From: Paralvinella palmiformis
Taxonomy: Eukaryota > Annelida > Polychaeta > Terebellida > Alvinellidae
Assembly: GCA_025642065.1 (NCBI GenBank)
Contig: JAODUP010000324.1
Coordinates: 62,001-126,000 of the forward strand
Direction of reading: 5' to 3'
Length of the DNA stretch: 64,000 nucleotides
Position numbers and translations under genes: made by a program. Below the pieces are notes generated by a model, which saw nothing but the letters and a program-made list of their open reading frames with translations, was not told the origin of the DNA and made no database searches. Of this stretch, positions 11,069 through 23,345 are shown piece after piece (position 1 is the first letter of the stretch; every line of letters begins with the position of its first letter).

Positions 11069-12169
11069 CAGGATTGGCTTTATGACAGTTATATGCCATT
11101 GCAGGGTCATAAAGTGATAAACGAATTAAACCCATCGTAAATTACTAAATACTTAAATTTAAAATAGAACACAGAAGTCTACTTTTTGACGTCATAGATA
11201 TACAGGGTAGGGTTTACGAGTCATTATTTATGACACGAGTGTCATATACCCGTCGTTAATACATTTATGACATGACTGTGTCATAAACACGTCGTAAATG
11301 TTTTTGTGACAACGTCATAAACCTCTATTCACTATAAAGTGTATTTTGTGATCTATTTTGCTTAGAATCAGCTGGGCCTGGGGGTTATCCTTATATCAAA
11401 ACTAGTCTAGTGTATTTATATATTAGTATTATTATAAACATAAAGATAAAATAATGTTGTATGTTGGTCTATAAAAGCAATCAAGGGACAGTTAGGTAGC
11501 CACTGAGACTGAAAGGTTTCAACTTTTTATTACATGAAGAGCGGAAAATATATAAAATTACTTGGGAGGACCCTATTTTGGTGTTTTCTCGTTAGCAAGC
11601 CGATTCTGTATCGTTGTGTAGATGCCACCAAAGCTTGAAAACATCCTGTCGTGGGTGCTGATGAAGCGGGAGCTGACAATAACTGAAGCGCCAGTTCTAC
11701 GAAGTCATGTGGCATGCATATATCTTGATCTCTTGCCACATGAAGGATCATTAAATGTAGCTGCGGTCACTGCATGGATAATCAGCCACAGATATACACC
11801 AACACCAACCAAAGACAACAGTGTCTTGCTTGTCATCCAAATAATGAATAGTTCTATTCAATTAGTACCCCCCCCCCCAAACTCTATAAACAAATAGCAA
11901 ACTAATCAGGTCAATTGATTTTAGCTACCAAAAAAAAACCCTACCATAGTCTAATAATGAGGTCCTAACTTGTTGTGTGCAAATTTTACTTTTAATATTA
12001 CAATATTATATTAATAACATTAATAATTTAAGCCATTGTAAAAGCTACTTTCCAGATATATCAGAAACTTTTGTCACCAATTTGTTGGCTATGCCAATAT
12101 TTGTTAAATACAGTTTATGACACTATCATGTCATAAATCAGTTTATGACATGACATGCCACGACATATG
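11069..12169. mobile_element. Possible hAT-like element with TTTATGACA palindromes
   Basis: The left end CAGGATTGGCTTTATGACA resembles a hAT end and is close to CAGGGTTGGCAAATTTATGA at 23226. Many copies of TTTATGACA or TGTCATAAA crowd both edges (11082-11330 and 12112-12155), as expected for subterminal repeats. A hAT dimerisation-domain fragment lies between them on the minus strand. The right end is not clear: possible flanks GCCGTATA and GCCTCATA match at only 6 of 8 bases. Confidence 0.45.
11530..11751 (-). pseudogene. hAT transposase C-terminal dimerisation fragment
   Basis: The minus-strand frame has ALQLLSAPASSAPTTGCFQA followed by LLTRKHQNRVLPSNFIYF. The LL-x-IPASSAxxERxFS ... KxxNRL pattern is the conserved hAT-C (dimerisation) block. 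The usual ER before the Phe is TG here. Only the final ~60 residues are visible; no DDE part was found on either strand nearby. Confidence 0.55.
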
Positions 12170-12225
12170 GCCTCATACAGTCTGTCTTGATTTTTGTTTC
12201 TATTTTCATTGATATACGATTTCAG

Positions 12226-15200
12226 GTAAAAATTTGTTCCATGATGGAAAAGATCATCGCCACCTGGTTTGTCAGTCACAAGAGGAACGCTATGCTGCCC
12301 TCCAGCAATGCCATGACAATGTTGGGACTGGTGGTCACAGAGGAGTAAATAGTACTCTGGAAAAAAATCAACAGAACTATTACTGGTTGGGCGTTGCAAA
12401 GGATGTGGAGGAATGGGTATATATTTAAAATGGCTTTCATTTAAATTCTTCACGTTTTATTTCTCTGGGAAATATAACTTTGAAATTTTTTGGGGGGGAT
12501 ATTTGACTTCTAGTTGTGAATTGATAAGTGTTCCAACTATGTCTCAATGGCTTTATGTACATGGAGAAATGGATATGTGGCCTACGTGTAAAATATACAA
12601 TCTAGTTCTCTTTCTGTAGTTTGGTGCTTGTGACCAATGTCAGCATCAGGAAACGCATTAAAATTATGTCTCCACTCCATCCCATTGTGACCCATGCACC
12701 CTGGGATCTAATTGGCATCCGATAGGTCCATATACCAGTGGCGGGAAGTATGACCGGCTCTCGATGTAATGGCACCGGAATATTTCTCGGATAGTTCACC
12801 TATTAGATAAGTTACACCTGTGAAACTGGTGTATTTTGCATATTATGTAATATAGATTTAATTTAGATTCATATAAATTGATTATATTTAGTTATTTTGT
12901 ATTTCTTGTATTTTCTTTTTAACTCTCATTTGACCCCCTATATTATCGCCCCTCCAGTTTTATAAGAACTGGGTTTTTGCTTGTGTATGTTTTGTTTTTT
13001 TTTAATTTTTTTTCACTTATTTTATTTCTATTTTATAATGAATTATAGTAGAGATCAGTTCTTGCATTACGACCCTATGGTGTAATACCATTTTTTAGCG
13101 ATGCGCCCACGTATGGAAAACACCCAAAGCAGATTGGGTCTGATGCCAGTAATTTATCACTGTGCCAATAACACCATATAATGGCACAGCTGTACAAAAT
13201 GTAAGTATTGGTCTTTTTAATGCAGTCGTCTGTAATAAACTGATGAAATATCTGATGTTGTTAAGGATATGGATCTTGATCTCTTGTCATAACAAGATTT
13301 GGCTGACTGGTAATGTTTCAAAGAAGATTGTTGGTGATGTGACCCCAGCTGGATATTCATTCCACCATGAGCTCGGATTAAAAAAAAGGGGGGAGTCGGC
13401 ATTCCTCCGTGATTCTTTGAAGTGTGAAACCATTTGCTTTTCAAATCTTTTGAAAATTACCAATGTTTTTTTCGGGGGAAAAGTGTTGGTAGTTTATCTA
13501 CCGTTAACCCCCCCTAGAAAAATGGCCTGAAAGCAGAGATTTCTTCAAGGAATTTTGGGGTTTGTTGACTCTCTTGCTACCACAGTGGTCATCTGTTGAT
13601 CTTAGGTGATTTCAATATACATTGGGATTCCCAGAGGAATGCAGATACCAAACAACTGGCTGACATTCTTAGATCTCCCAATCCAGGCAGCATGTCCAAA
13701 AAAGAACACACAGACAGGGTCACATCTTAGATCTTGTCATCCCCCGTGATGATGAAATTTGATTAAAGGTGTGTCTGTGTCTTCCTTTTTTTGGCCAAAA
13801 AAAAAATTTTTTTCCTGATCATTTCCCCTTTTTTTTTGGGGTTTTTGGAAACATTAATGTTTTTTTCTTTACGAAACAATCTGTTTCATCTAAAGATATT
13901 TCATATAGAAGATACAAGTCAATTGACAAGGAGGCTTTTCTTGCTGATCTGCGAGTCTCTTCTCTGGTATTGGATCCACCGGATGATGTGGATCATCTGG
14001 GGGATCTCTATGAAAATCATTAGAAACATTGTAGATAACATGCACCTTTAAGGACAAAGGAAATGCCAAGCAGACCAAGCTTCCATGGTATAATAAGAAC
14101 ATACAGGCTGCAAAGAGACACAGAAGGTATTGTGAGCGTCTGTGGATCAGGACCGTTTGTGTGTTCATTTTGAAATGTTCAAGGTCATAAAATTCTTGTT
14201 AAAATACCCTTGCCTCTGCTAAACCCGAATACTATAATAAAAGATCAAAGCACCCAAGGAAATCAAAGGACTGTTTTCAGTGTTGTGAATAAAGTATTAC
14301 ATAAAATCAAACTGTCCTCCCAAAAAATTCAACTCAGATAAAGATATGGCCCATTGTTTTAATAACTTCTTCCAAAAAATTTTAAATATACATAGTGGGT
14401 TCCAGTCCAGCACCTTATCACAGGGTACCCATTGGTAGAAGAGTCCTGCATACTTATACAAGCCTTTTCAAACTAATAACAGTTGCTGAAAAAGTCATCT
14501 AATGCTTTCTGTGCAGTTGCCCCTTCCTACATGGTTTGGGAAAGATTGTCTGGATGTTCTGATAAACCCAATTAAAAATATAGTTAAAAATCATTATCTC
14601 TGGGTTTTTTCCCAAGATCCATGAAAGCTGCCCTTGTAAAACCATTAATAAAAAACCACCTCTGGACTGTAATATTCAAAACAATTACAGACCTGTTTAA
14701 ATCTTACATTTTTATCTAAAGTTATAGAAAAGGCAGTTGCTTTCCATCTAAACAAATATTTAATCAATAATAACCTTAATGAATCACTAAGTCTGCCTAT
14801 AAAAATGGTCACAGCACTGAAACACCTTTTCAGTGAAAAAAATTATATGTCAATTGAAAAAAACCCTTTTTCTTCTGGACCTGTCTGCTGCATTTGATAC
14901 AGTTGACCATAATGTACTTTTTTCTAGGTTAAAAAACATGTTTTCTGTCAGGTAGGTACTTGAATGGTTTAATCCTATCTGGAACAACGCTCCCCGAGAT
15001 GTCTGTTCATGGTATTTATTTTAGTTTTTTTACGGTGTACCACAGGGTTCAGTTCTTGGTCCTCTGGTTTTACAATGTATCCCGTCCTCTTGGGATCATT
15101 GCCAGCGATATGGGATTAAATATCATTTTGCTGATGACACACGCTGTATATATCACTGGATCCTACAATGAGTTAAATTTCTCCCTTCCTTGAAGAATTT

Positions 15201-17283
15201 AGAACATTGTATTGGGTATCGGTATGGATGACTCAAAATCTTCTAAAACTAAATGATAATAAAAAAATATTTTATTTTGGCATCACCCATTGTTTTAAAA
15301 CCCCAAAACACCAGCATTACAGATGGGTGCATCCGATTACCCCCAATGGGTCAGTAAAAAATCTAAGGGGGTTTTTTTTGACCAATGTATTAACATGCAT
15401 GAAAATGTCACATCAGTATGCCGAGCTGCCCTACCATCTTAAGAACATCCACTGTTTAAAAACATTCTTGACACAAGAATCACTTGTAACTGTAGTTCAT
15501 GCCTTTGTTACATCTGTAAGACTATTGAACTCCCCGTTATATGGCATATCTGATTATAACATTAATCGCCTTCAGGGAATTCAGAATATGCGCCCATTGT
15601 AACAAATACTAGAAAATATGATCATATTACCCCCCTTCTTCAAAAACTACATTGGCTACCTGTTAGACAGCGTATCCATTTTAAGATTCTGTTAAAACTT
15701 ATAAATCTATTAATGATTAGAATACCTGTGTGAACTGGTTTCCATTAGAAAGTCATCCCCAAAACTCAGGTCATCCAGTCAGATACTATTGCAGGTGCCA
15801 GTGTTCCCCAAATCATATGGTGATTTGCGTTTAGTGTTGCACCCCCCAAATTTTTGGAATAAGTTGCCGGCAAATATTAGAAAATTTTGTGTCTCTTGGA
15901 AATTTTAAGTCTCTTCTAAAAACACACCTATTTAAGGTCGCTTTCACAGATAAATAATTATTATCTTTTAAATCATTACAGGGTTTTTACAGACATTATT
16001 TGGGGTATTTTTAAATTACATATTATTTGTACAGCGCCTTTGAATGGCTCCTGCTAGTAAGGGCGCTTTATTAAATATACATTATTATTATTATTATTAT
16101 TTCAGGAAACTGAGAGCCACAATAAATAAGTTTTGAATACAGTCATTCGTGATTCTTAGAATCTTTTTTTAGACCATGACATTACTCCACACCCTGTATT
16201 AATATAAAATCTTCAATTGAGGTGCTTTATCTTGAATAAATAGATTTTTGTACACAGACTGCGATCTGTTTTGACATTTGGTCACTTATGCATCACACTC
16301 TGGATATGTTACTCTCGTTATATTTATTAACTGTGATTGTGTTTTACAGGTATATCTGTACAATGACATGCTTGTTTTCCGAGTTTGTCTTTGCTCGCCC
16401 AATACCATCAAAAGGGTCTGCAGCAGTGTGCGGGGCACTATTAGATTTTATCTACCTGTATGACCTTCCTCAAAAGCTTTTGACTGACCAAGGCAGAGAA
16501 TTTGTGAATGAGGTAATTTAGTTTGATCTGGATTTTAAATAGTTTGCATGCTTTGCACCTTAGTGCACATTTCATGATATATAATAGCATGTTTATCAGT
16601 GTTTTAGTACACCCTGTGCAGTTTTTTGTCCTTTCCGCTCAACACTTTCTTGTTTGAGAAATTTAATGCTAAACATTTAATGACCAGTGCTTACCATCCA
16701 CAATGCAATGGCCAGCATGAACGCACCAACCAAACACTCAAAAGAGCCCTCATTAAGTACTGCAACAGGTAATTTATCCTCAGTGACATCTTGCCAAGTA
16801 TTTGGTATGATATGTTTCCTCAAATCTACTTCTGCCATGGCATAAATGACCATGCGTGGCACTACCATATCCTGGAATACTGCATATCATCAGATGGAAA
16901 GCAACACATCAGCAACCATTTCAATCTTAAAGGATCGTGATACTAATTTCACAGTCAGCAAACTGACTGGGATGACTGCATTAAGGCCATAGTATATTCC
17001 ATCAACACCAGCAGGTAGAAATCGACTAAACACATGTAACTGTATAAATAAAAAATACAACTGTAATAATGATCAGGCTAAAAATTAAAAACCACGAGCA
17101 TGTTACAAAAAAGGGAACCAAGGTATTCCAGTTCTCTGTGGGGGACAAGGTTCTACGGCAGAACAATATTAAACAAGGCTGTAAAGGTAGCGGCCTGGAG
17201 GATGACTGGTTGGGGCCCTATGTAGTTTCATCCCTCCACCCAAAAGGAACTGTGTCGCTTTCCAGAGAGGGGGTAGTAATATA
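12226..17283 (+). pseudogene. KRBA2-like integrase, several exons, split by a LINE
   Basis: Exon blocks on one strand build an integrase in order. 12226-12416: HHCC-like zinc-binding region (QQCHDNVGTGGHRG, YYWLGVAKDVEEW), ending at a GT donor. From 12620: GACDQCQ, then SPLHPIVTHAPWDLIGI in a shifted frame, with the first catalytic Asp. 16350-16512: core segment with LLTDQGREFVNE (second Asp). About 16650-16768: SAYHPQCNGQHERTNQTLKR (catalytic Glu). 17068-17283: SH3-like tail VFQFSVGDKVL ... DDWLGPYVV. Splice sites are still good at several joints. Stops and frameshifts in the second and later blocks, and a CR1-like LINE at about 13150-16105 inside one intron, show decay. Such genes occur in animals both as hosts genes and as parts of Ginger- or Ty3-derived elements; I cannot tell which here. 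Confidence 0.65.
13150..16105 (+). pseudogene. CR1/L2-like LINE, endonuclease to 3' tail
   Basis: The endonuclease part begins near 13150 (WLTGNVSKKIVGDVTPAG, GGESAF-like loop, LGDFNIH-type block near 13600). Weakly readable RT blocks follow at 14610-15200 ([34 protein letters not shown]), then the post-RT region ([29 protein letters not shown]). The 3' end GCGCTTTATTAAATATACAT runs into (ATT)n at 16083-16101, a typical LINE tail of this group. The same family is present antisense at 44160-45760. Dozens of stops, frameshifts and homopolymer expansions (for example near 13790-13840) make it inactive. It sits inside an intron of the KRBA2-like gene. Confidence 0.8.
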
Positions 17284-17287
17284 ATGA

Positions 17288-18110
17288 ATGAATACTATGT
17301 TAATATTACAAAATCTATTGGTATTGATGACTCCATATCAATCGATGATCAGTTTGAGGATATATGGTAATAAAAACGCAAGACAACCCAGTATACTCTG
17401 TATAAAAGAATCAATAAAATATGATAAATCTCATGTTAATGTTGAAAATGTATGTAAAAAACTGACTTATACCCTTATAAAGCACCTGGGTATGCTGCCA
17501 TCCCACCAAAACTAGTCAAAATCAGTTCTGATGTACTTTATGGCTTATTAACAAATGAATAATCTTTATCTCTAAATCTACTGATTTGGCTTATTCGGTA
17601 AATGATGTTGCATTTTATTGCAATCTCAACAACAAAAAAACATTTGTATTGAAAATTAGCAGTGGTGCTTATGGCTACATTAGTACAACATATTAACCTG
17701 GATCTAAGAATCAGCAGCTAACATGTAACACCATCCAGTGATGTTCCGGGCCAGTGTGCTCATAGTCAAAAAGTGGCCAAAGAATATTTTAACTACGGAT
17801 ACGAGTCATCATGCCCACATGAATTTTCAATGTAAGAGGTTGTACAAGCCACCAAAGATTTCACTCTCTGAACATGTTAAGTCATCAAATTACATCATTT
17901 CTTTCCGTCAGCATTTAAAAACTCACCTTTTCAGACTCGCTAAGTTTCCTTGCCATCTGATCATTGTTGATGAACTTTGCATCGTACCAGGACTATGAGT
18001 TTTCCCAAGCCCTGTACTAGGTGCACCACTGAGCTCGATTCTTTTCGAGGATATTGACACTATGGAGGTTTTGTAATTAAGAAATTAGATTACTACTACT
18101 ACTACCACTA
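17288..18110 (+). pseudogene. Second LINE fragment with (TAC)n tail
   Basis: YYVN-like and SIGIDDSISIDDQ stretches, then VNVENVCKKLT, resemble the region before the RT core of CR1-type proteins. After a deletion, SEHVKSSNYIISFRQHLKTH and LFRLAKF match the C-terminal end. The noncoding end, CCCAAGCCCTGTACTAGGTG then CACCACTGAGCTC, leads to (TAC)n at 18085-18108. A matching 3' fragment occurs antisense at 45758-45830. Confidence 0.55.
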
Positions 18111-18308
18111 AAAAGACACAGAATAGTGATTCTTACATCTATGCATCGTAAATATAGCCCATAAAGGCCATCAGAGACTTGTTAAAACTAAAAAAAACTA
18201 CTTTGAGCCAAAACATGGTTTCCAAATATTGATGCTGTGAGAGAAGTAGTCTCAAGCTGCAGTGTTTGTGTAGTTGTAAAAATGGATTAACCTCTACATC
18301 CACTACAG

Positions 18309-19180
18309 ATATCTGATTTGCCAGACAGGTCTTGGCAGAAGCTGTCCACAAAGTTTGGTGGTCCGTATCCAAGTGGACATTATTGTTTAGTAGTGACTGA
18401 AGAATGTTCACATTTTTCCTGTTGTGGAGTTGATCAGTTTGCCATACCAGTACTAAATAATATACTTGCTATGCACAGTAAGCTCAAGTTGTTAAAGACG
18501 GATAATGGCTATGAAGTATTCTCATATATGACATCGTAAAATTACATCACTATGGCCAAGAGCTAATTCCCAAGCTGACAACTTTAAGAAGCCAGTGATC
18601 AATCAAGGCTGCAACAGCCGAGGGGAAGTTGTGGCAGCAACAACTGTACAAGTTCCTCCGTAACTTCAGAGCTATGCCACATGTGACAACTGGTAGGCCT
18701 CTGGCCAAATTATTATTTCGAACAAACATTAAGGTACTTTTTCCAGAACTCCCTGTCCTGGTAGCTGATGAGAGTCTGCGAGAAAGAGATACAAAAGTAT
18801 TATGCTGATGTAAAGCAGTGAAGTCTGTCACTCAGCTTCATGTCAGTGGTACTGCTGTTGTGTGACAATGGAAAGTTAACAAGTTATCGGCAGCATATAG
18901 TACAGTGCCACCTTCCATGAGAAATGTAAAAGGGACAATGATCACAGCCACAGATCTCATACATGGCACTAGTGGTACAATGACTCAAAATGCATCACAT
19001 TTCAAATGTGTGGATAGTAACAATGTACAAACACCAGTACTTGAGTTTGAAGAATAAGATCCTGAACTCTTAGATCTAGCAGATGTGGCACCAAAGCCAC
19101 CGGTACAAGAAGACACTGTACCAGAGCCAATGGTACAAGCAGAGCAAAATGTGGAGACAAAAGCCAGTCAAATTTAAAGT
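18309..19180 (+). pseudogene. Ty3/Gypsy integrase remnant
   Basis: LPDRSWQKLSTKFGGPYPSG, YCLVVTEECSHFSCC and LKLLKTDNGYEV give the start and middle of a Ty3-type integrase core; the first Asp, usually before the GP motif, is not present. Further blocks in shifting frames include WPRANSQADNF-like and WKQQLYKFLRNFRA, PHVTTGRP and LLFRTNIKVLFPELPV, then a tail ending HFKCVDSN ... with a proline/valine-rich end. Several stops and frameshifts occur. No LTRs, protease or RT were recognised next to it. Confidence 0.7.
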
Positions 19181-19392
19181 TGAATTGAGACAATATATTT
19201 AAAGTTAAATCTGTCTTGGTTTTAATTACTAATGCTGAAATCTTCAGCCTATTTTTAGTATCTATATTTTGGACTAATTGCTGTGTATTGTTAACATTTC
19301 AAACTTTTGGATTATTTACTAAATATAAAGTATATCTATGGTAGAACGTTTAATATTATAAAGTTGGGAGGGATGTAATGTTGTCAGCTAAT

Positions 19393-21006
19393 GAGGGACT
19401 TTTGTTGCAACACCATTTTGCAACACAATGTTGGTAGATGGCGACACGTGAGGGGCCAAGGTATTGCGTGTTTTACTATTTCCTGACTGTGTACAAGCAT
19501 TTCCATAGACAAATTCAGAACACAACAGTTTCATCAGATTCATAAATATATGTAACATAACTCTAGTTTAGAGGTTAATTTTCTTAACATGCCTTCAACG
19601 TGTTGTTCGGTACCCGAATGTTCAAATAGAGGAGGCCATCAATTCCCATCTGACCGGGACATGTGTAAATTGTGGGTTATTGCAATCCGCCGAGTGGCTG
19701 ACAAAACGGGAAAATTGTGGTGGCCAAGTCAAAACAGATGACTACAAAACGACAAATGTCAGAGGTATGATACGTTAATTTATATAATAATTTATATATT
19801 TGATCATATGAATACGTGAATTATTTATGGCCTATTCTATGGTATAGCCATTCGTTTTAGGAGCCGTAGGCCGAACCAGATACAGACTGTGTGAGTAGGA
19901 GGCCGGTCAATTGTGTGTGGTTAGGCAGTCGTGACTGATTACAATGAAGCTGTTTCTTAAATAAATGACACAATCAATAATACATTCATTTTTGGTTTGC
20001 TTTAAATCTTATCAGTCATTACAACAGTGTGTGTGCTTATTTCAGGTTAAATAAGAAATTCAGTTATAACTATTAGGAAATCAACATAAATGCATTGATT
20101 ATCTATAGTTTATTACTCAGTTAAAACATAAGATGTTATTGGTTTGATATTTTTATTCTATATTCATATGAAATCTGATTTCTTTCAGGGTTCCCTACAG
20201 TAGGGAAGAAAATGAGGTTGAAAGATGGGGCAGTCCCATCCAAATTCTGCTGGATGGAAAAGGAAAAATCAGCCAATGTGGATCGTCAGCTATGTACCTA
20301 AAGACGACAACTGGAGCATGATATAATAGTCGATCAAGATGTTGATATGGTGGATGAATCAGTTATAGTAATTGACTCTTCCATAGAGATTTTACATGTA
20401 GAGGAAGTAGAAACTGTGGCCGAAAAAAACAACAACACAGGGCGTTCAGACTAATGCAGGACCTATTCTGTTAGAATCTTCCTCACAGTCATTTCTTATG
20501 CAAAACATATTAAATGTGGTAATTTCTTTGTAGTTTGACCACAACTGAATAATAGCAATATTAGCTGTATGTTTTGATTGTATGACTTGTTATTTCAAAC
20601 AAGTTTCTCAAGTGAAGCAGACATGCAGAATATTTTTCTATGTTTGTATAACAACCCAAATGTATTTGTTATTGTTTCAACAGTGAAAGAGAAACATTAT
20701 TTAAATTGGTCAGTTGTGTATTGTTATCGTGTATAATAAATAGCACATTCCAAGATTATTTACATGAAATTAACTTAATTTTCAATTAGTTGATGCTTTT
20801 TTTCCTGACAACTTTGCTTTTCTCAAACTGAGTTCCTGCTTCAACAGAAGAATCGTAATTTCTCCATAAATTTTCGAGTGTTTTCATTTAGAATTATTTT
20901 TGTACGTGACCGACACTGTAATTGTACTCGTGTGGAAGGCCTGGTGACGGCTGCTGCCACCTACCGAGCAACCAGAAGAATCCGCTCAGAAAGTCTCCCA
21001 TTGTAA
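19393..21006 (+). mobile_element. Third ISL2EU copy, internally deleted
   Basis: The left end TAATGAGGGACTTTTGTTG and right end (minus strand TACAATGGGAGACTTTCTG) match the ends of the 1813-8567 element. The subterminal right region near 20820-20990 resembles that at 8400-8560 (CTGCTGCC, GCAACCAGA). Only the THAP exon and linker of the transposase remain; the DDE core and nearly all of the YqaJ gene are missing. Confidence 0.65.
19589..20510 (+). pseudogene. THAP exon and linker of ISL2EU copy C
   Basis: MPSTCCSVPECSNRGGHQFP and LWVIAIRRVADKTGKLWWPS give a good THAP start with the C-x-C spacing intact, but a deletion after WPSQN removes the second Cys-His pair. After a likely intron ending TTTCTTTCAG at 20188, VGKKMRLKDGAVPSKFCW gives the linker, followed by an acidic region (VDESVIVIDSS). 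This is the best-preserved THAP N-terminus of the three copies. Confidence 0.65.
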
Positions 21007-21011
21007 TTGTA

Positions 21012-21592
21012 ACATGAAAGGGCTCAGGAATAAAAGGCGACTGCCAAATTGTGTTGTGTTTCCTTATACGATGTTACAGAAACCATAATCAATCTTGTCA
21101 TATACTTCTAGATTTGGACCATAGCCATTCTAAAAGCAAATGACAAATACTGGAACATCCTTATATACCAAGATACAATCCATCATCATCATCATAATCA
21201 TCATCACTGTGTTTACAACAATTAATTAGATGATATACATAAAGGCCTTTATCCATATAAATGACCCATGTACAGTTGTAAAAATTGAAATAGGATCATA
21301 TTTTTAAACTTTAAGGGATGTAGATGGATTAAAAGAACTACTGTAGGTCCTGGAAAATACTAATATTATTAAGACATTAACCAATTTCATTAAGGAACAA
21401 ATGAAAGTGATACACCGGATCTTGCCGCAAGCCATGGTAGCATGAAAGGGCTCAGGAATAAAGGGCAACTTGCAAATAGTGCTGCGTTTACTTACACAAT
21501 GTTACAGAAACCATAAACAATCTCATCATTTACTTCTAGATTTGGATCACGGCCATTCTAAAAGCAAATGACAAATACTGGAACATTCTTAT
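21012..21592. repeat. Direct repeat pair of about 155 bp
   Basis: ACATGAAAGGGCTCAGGAAT at 21012 recurs near 21441 as GCATGAAAGGGCTCAGGAAT, and the match goes on to ACAAATACTGGAACATTC or CATCC. About 270 bases lie between the units. Differences are spread evenly. The first unit starts just after the ISL2EU copy C end. Confidence 0.8.
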
Positions 21593-21965
21593 TGAATTTT
21601 TTTTTTTAAAGGTATACGCACAAAGTACTTTCTCCGGTTAAATAAACTGTGTACCTTTCATACAAGTGAAGTAATAAGAAGTAAAAGATAAGACAAAGCT
21701 GAAATAACTGAAGAACAAGATGATCACTGACCCGAAGATGGATGCCAATAATGAGAACTCATTTGTACTTGAGGCCACATAAACAGCTTTTTAACTACAC
21801 TTGTTTGTGTTACTACATTTTAGTTGACAAATCTCTGACAGCCAACATCCTAAATAAAGACAGTAAAAACAAACATATCATAAAAATATAATTCATGAAA
21901 TGAAATAAAATTGGCTTTTATTCTCTTTATTATTATTTTCGCGCTGACCTACCTGAACACCGGAA
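21593..21965. other. Unassigned AT-rich stretch
   Basis: Only short, unsupported open frames are present. A (T)10 run occurs near 21600. Confidence 0.3.
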
Positions 21966-22092
21966 ATGGATTAGGCTACCACGTGGCCTAATCCAAAATG
22001 GTGACAGGTCAGCTCCACTTCGAAATTATTTGGAAATTTAAACTAATTATAAGTCACCGAGAAAGTGGAACTGACCTGTCACCATCTTCAAT
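21966..22092. repeat. Nested inverted repeats
   Basis: TGGATTAGGC and GCCTAATCCA flank ACCACGTG at 21968-21996. A second, wider pair is AATGGTGACAGGTCAG with CTCCACTTC (21997-22022) against GAAAGTGG ... CTGACCTGTCACCAT (22063-22086). The structure could form a hairpin and may be a small foldback element. Confidence 0.7.
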
Positions 22093-22616
22093 TAGGCTGA
22101 CAGTGACATGTCTATTGTTTACTTTTCGCTGATGATTCACGATCAAAAGAAAATTATAAACTATTAGAGAGATTGTGAAATCACAACTAAAGGAAGAATA
22201 TGTTATAGAAAACATTGTTGTGAGTCAGACAACCATTGAGGAAGACACGTCGGTGGATATCATTGTCAAACTGAATTTGAATATCAATGTAAAAATAAAA
22301 TATAAAACTAAAGTAATCTGGAATATGTATTGTGAGAAATTTGTAAATGGTTAGGTACTGAATCTTCCAAATATTTCAGAAACTAAAACTTTGAGACAAT
22401 TTTTTTTCGACTGACCCTATGTTTTCAGTGATTTATTTAATTTTTGACCCGACCGAGCAACCCTAATTTTTGGCAGGAAAATTTCCCTTAGAACAAGTAT
22501 TAAAAAAAATGGCCTTATGGGGAAGAATAAGTTATGTCAAACTGAATAAATAACAGTACAGTATATCATTGAATAAAGAGAACGTGAACTTAATTGGCAC
22601 ATGTTTCTAGGACTAA
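22093..22616. other. Unassigned AT-rich stretch
   Basis: No coding block, tRNA or clear repeat was recognised here. Confidence 0.3.
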
Positions 22617-22765
22617 TAAGCCTCCCTGGAGTCGAACCCACAAATAAGACTAAACTCAGCAAATTATCAGCAATATTTATTCAAAACCCAAAAATTCATC
22701 ATCATCACTCTCTTCACTGAACATCTGTTGTATTGTCATCATACATTTCATCGCCTTCATGGCCA
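22617..22765 (-). repeat. Family D DNA-element fragment 1
   Basis: On the minus strand it reads like the right end of the element at 54680-55312: GAGAGTGATGATGATGAATT, then a short stretch and a GGTTCGACTCCAGGGAGG-like part. Terminal bases are missing. Confidence 0.5.
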
Positions 22766-23223
22766 TCTACACAAAATACAACTGAAGCAGGAGAAGTGCG
22801 TATTTATATGAAATCCATATTATTGCCCAACAAAGCTATCTGATTTGGAACATCCAACCCTAGAAATGATATAAATAGAGATATCTCTAACTTCAAAGCC
22901 CACACTGATAGAAGTTGCTTACAGAAGGCCAGGGATGGATAGGACTACAGCAACAGATAACATATAGAATTTAGGTCTAGCGCTAACCCAATCATCAAGT
23001 AAATGCTGAAGCTGCCTCATTTTGATCTGCAATCATAAGCCACGATAAGGTTAATTGTATAATCATGTCCATACTATACATATTTCTAACTCAGAGTTAG
23101 ATTTAGCTGTTTGTGCATGTATCATACACACCAGGCACTGGGTGATTACAGGACCAAGATAATCAATTACAATTATGATTACCTGTACTTCAGAATACTA
23201 TGGTAGCAATTACATTAATACTT
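22766..23223. other. Unassigned stretch
   Basis: No feature could be supported. A short stretch rich in ATTAC/GTAAT words at 23160-23225 resembles 26330-26440. Confidence 0.3.
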
Positions 23224-23225
23224 AA

Positions 23226-23345
23226 TGCAGGGTTGGCAAATTTATGACACAATGTCAAAAACCATGGATTAGTCCAAGGTTTATGATGTCATAAACAGGT
23301 TTATGACATGATAGCATCATAAACTGCCAAAAGCATTGTTTACAG
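23226..23345. repeat. hAT-like terminal region with TTTATGAC palindromes
   Basis: CAGGGTTGGCAAATTTATGA at the start is like the left end at 11069. GTTTATGATGTCATAAAC is a perfect palindrome, and two more TTTATGAC/TCATAAAC words follow. No transposase lies nearby, so this is probably a solo end. Confidence 0.5.
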
